From an uncultured Christensenellaceae bacterium (GTDB lineage: Bacteria; Bacillota; Clostridia; Christensenellales; Pumilibacteraceae), in NCBI GenBank assembly GCA_910588315.1, contig CAJUQF010000007.1:1-15860 (forward strand): 15,860 bases of DNA. The letters run 5' to 3'. Every line of letters begins with the position of its first letter. Within the stretch, counting starts at the first letter, position 1. A model generated the notes under the pieces. That model was not told where the DNA came from. It searched no databases and was given only the letters and a program-made list of their open reading frames with translations. This document shows, one piece after another, positions 14,980 through 15,860 of the stretch. Made by a program: the position numbers and the translations under genes.

Positions 14980-15028
14980 TGAGTTTTCTTCATATTATCA
15001 CAACCGTACATGAGTTTTCTCATATAAT
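14980..15028 (+). promoter_or_regulatory. XRE gene promoter with two direct operator-like repeats
   Basis: TGAGTTTTCTTCATATTAT (14980-14998) and TGAGTTTTCTCATATAAT (15011-15028) are direct repeats offset by 31 bp, three helical turns. The second contains the palindrome ATGAG-TTTT-CTCAT and the -10 TATAAT (15023-15028). The -35 region is poor. Repressor binding here would cover the -10, so autoregulation by the XRE protein is likely. Confidence 0.55.
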
Positions 15029-15034
15029 GATTAT

Positions 15035-15241
15035 ATGATTATCGGCAAGCGGATCAAGGAATTGCGTACTGAGAATAAAATCAGTCAAAAGAAACTCGCC
15101 GACGCGATCGGCGTCGATAAGCGTGCGATAATTTATTGGGAACAGGAAGTCAACGAGCCGAAAGCGACATATATACGAAATATCGCCGAATACTTCGGCT
15201 GTACTACCGATTATCTTCTCGGACTGACCGATTTTTTTTAA
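15035..15241 (+). CDS. Small XRE-family (Cro/CI-type) transcriptional regulator
   Basis: A 68-residue protein that is almost only a HTH_3 domain: IGKRIKELRTENKISQKKLA, then the recognition helix region AIGVDKRAIIYWEQEVNEP, and the terminal helix YIRNIAEYFGCTTDYLLGLTD. Such single-domain proteins repress promoters through paired operators, often in phage-like or toxin-antitoxin settings, but no partner is visible here. There is no Shine-Dalgarno; the -10 TATAAT ends exactly 6 nt before the ATG, so the mRNA is probably leaderless. It is divergent from gyrBA. A terminator at 15315-15352 lies beyond its stop. Confidence 0.92.
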   Translation: MIIGKRIKELRTENKISQKKLADAIGVDKRAIIYWEQEVNEPKATYIRNIAEYFGCTTDYLLGLTDFF

Positions 15242-15267
15242 GACAACGGATATGCCGAACACATTCG

Positions 15268-15279
15268 TGCCGATCGGCA
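15268..15279. repeat. 12-bp perfect palindrome
   Basis: TGCCGATCGGCA between the convergent XRE gene and the 15304 gene. Could be a protein-binding site or chance; no promoter is attached to it. Confidence 0.35.
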
Positions 15280-15303
15280 ACGTAGCGTTATAGATCCTAT
15301 CGT

Positions 15304-15860
15304 TTACATGACGGATACTCGCACCGCGTTTATGCGGCTTGCGAGTATTTTTGCGGTATAAAACTTGGGGCGGTGTTTTTTACGGGCTTTGCCGAAAAAC
15401 AACGTGACGTGCCTTGTCTTTGCTCTGCGCAGAAATTTCGCGTCGGTGACGCAAACATACACGTCCGTCGCTATACCGCTCAACAGCCGTTCGAGCGCGG
15501 CGGCGTTTTTGCGCGTATACTTTGTGCCGTCGAGATTGACGGCGACCGGCAGATCGCTTTTTCCCGCCGTTTTTTCGAGAAACGATACTATACGCATTTC
15601 CGTGGCGCAAAGCCGTTCGATCTTTTTGTTCGGGTCAAGCCCGAACGAACGTACCGTTTCGACCGTCACGGCGTCCCGGCACAGCGCGCGGCGATATGCA
15701 AGATAGTCGATGACCGTGAACTCGGAAAACGGCACATGACCGTAGGCGAAATAATTTCTGCCGTTAGCACTCGCGCAAAACAGCACTTCCACATTATCGA
15801 GAACGGTAATGTTCGACTGACCGATAAAATATGCGCGTTTCTGTCGCGCAGAACCCAAGC
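15304..15860 (-). CDS. Degenerate ABC-ATPase-like protein, 5' end beyond window
   Basis: The frame is open through the window's right edge, so the N-terminus (where a Walker A would lie) is missing; 185 codons are visible. The layout resembles the second half of an ABC ATPase. It has a Q-loop-like VPFSEFTVIDYLAYRRAL, a helical part ending SFGLDPNKKIERLCATE where the LSGGQ/LSGGE signature would be, a beta strand LPVAVNLDG in the Walker B position, and ATDVYVCVTDAKFLRR in the H-loop position. The key residues of all of these are missing or altered, so it should not hydrolyse ATP. The C-terminus is basic (FFGKARKKHRPKFY). Its role is unknown; a catalytically dead partner of an ABC transporter is one possibility. 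The assignment is an inference from order and spacing, not a clear motif match. Confidence 0.6.
   Translation of the reverse strand, partial: LGSARQKRAYFIGQSNITVLDNVEVLFCASANGRNYFAYGHVPFSEFTVIDYLAYRRALCRDAVTVETVRSFGLDPNKKIERLCATEMRIVSFLEKTAGKSDLPVAVNLDGTKYTRKNAAALERLLSGIATDVYVCVTDAKFLRRAKTRHVTLFFGKARKKHRPKFYTAKILASRINAVRVSVM
15314..15352 (+). terminator. Terminator of the XRE gene, inside the convergent gene
   Basis: ATACTCGC (15315-15322) pairs with GCGAGTAT (15341-15348), with an inner CCGC/GCGG pair, and the stem runs directly into TTTTT (15348-15352) on the plus strand. It lies about 75 nt past the XRE stop and within the last codons of the minus-strand gene ending at 15304. Confidence 0.7.

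Noticed and set aside
14847..15038. 63-codon frame overlapping the XRE start by ATGA
   Set aside because: Not listed as a gene because its end is coded by the operator repeats and it lacks a ribosome binding site; kept only as an alternative in the findings.

Overview
The window looks like a piece of a Bacillota (Clostridia-type) chromosome of moderate G+C, probably from a gut-associated lineage. This rests on three things: Shine-Dalgarno starts at the main genes, a spmA-spmB pair, and a gyrB-gyrA operon without recF/dnaN beside gyrB. The exact taxon cannot be read from the sequence. The left edge is the end of a mobile element. A large serine recombinase, cut by the window start, runs into and ends inside an oppositely oriented tRNA-Glu(TTC) gene and also covers that tRNA's terminator.

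From 1668 to 6709 there is a divergent pair. On the minus strand is an ArsR-type regulator with a C-terminal beta-rich sensor-like domain. On the plus strand is a 1249-residue exported, membrane-anchored protein with two jelly-roll domains, a degenerate and then an intact glycerophosphodiester phosphodiesterase domain, two InlB/Flg_new-type repeats and a C-terminal transmembrane anchor. The shared spacer holds good promoters in both directions and a large imperfect inverted repeat that is a likely operator for the regulator.

From 6710 to 7336 there is no gene. The stretch holds four hairpins, a rho-independent terminator, and a 348-bp element (6950-7297) bounded by a perfect 17-bp terminal inverted repeat and filled with nested inverted repeats. 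I read it as a non-autonomous MITE-like element that landed about 40 bp upstream of spmA. spmA-spmB (7337-8525) encode the spore maturation membrane pair. A small Cys/His protein (8692-8982) follows. Then comes about 0.95 kb of gene-free mosaic made of REP-like palindromic repeats in two unit types, plus a separate inverted-repeat pair.

From 10027 to 14698 the minus strand carries gyrB-gyrA as a two-gene operon with an extended -10 promoter and a clear terminator. Divergent from it, after a gene-free regulatory stretch with a second promoter and two direct operator-like repeats, is a small XRE-family repressor (15035). Its terminator lies inside the 3' end of a convergent, window-truncated gene that resembles a degenerate ABC ATPase.

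No complete new multi-gene system is evident. The most unusual material is non-coding: the structured TIR element, the palindrome mosaic with compensatory changes, terminators and a tRNA embedded in opposing genes, and three genes whose -10 box sits six bases or fewer before the start codon, suggesting leaderless mRNAs.
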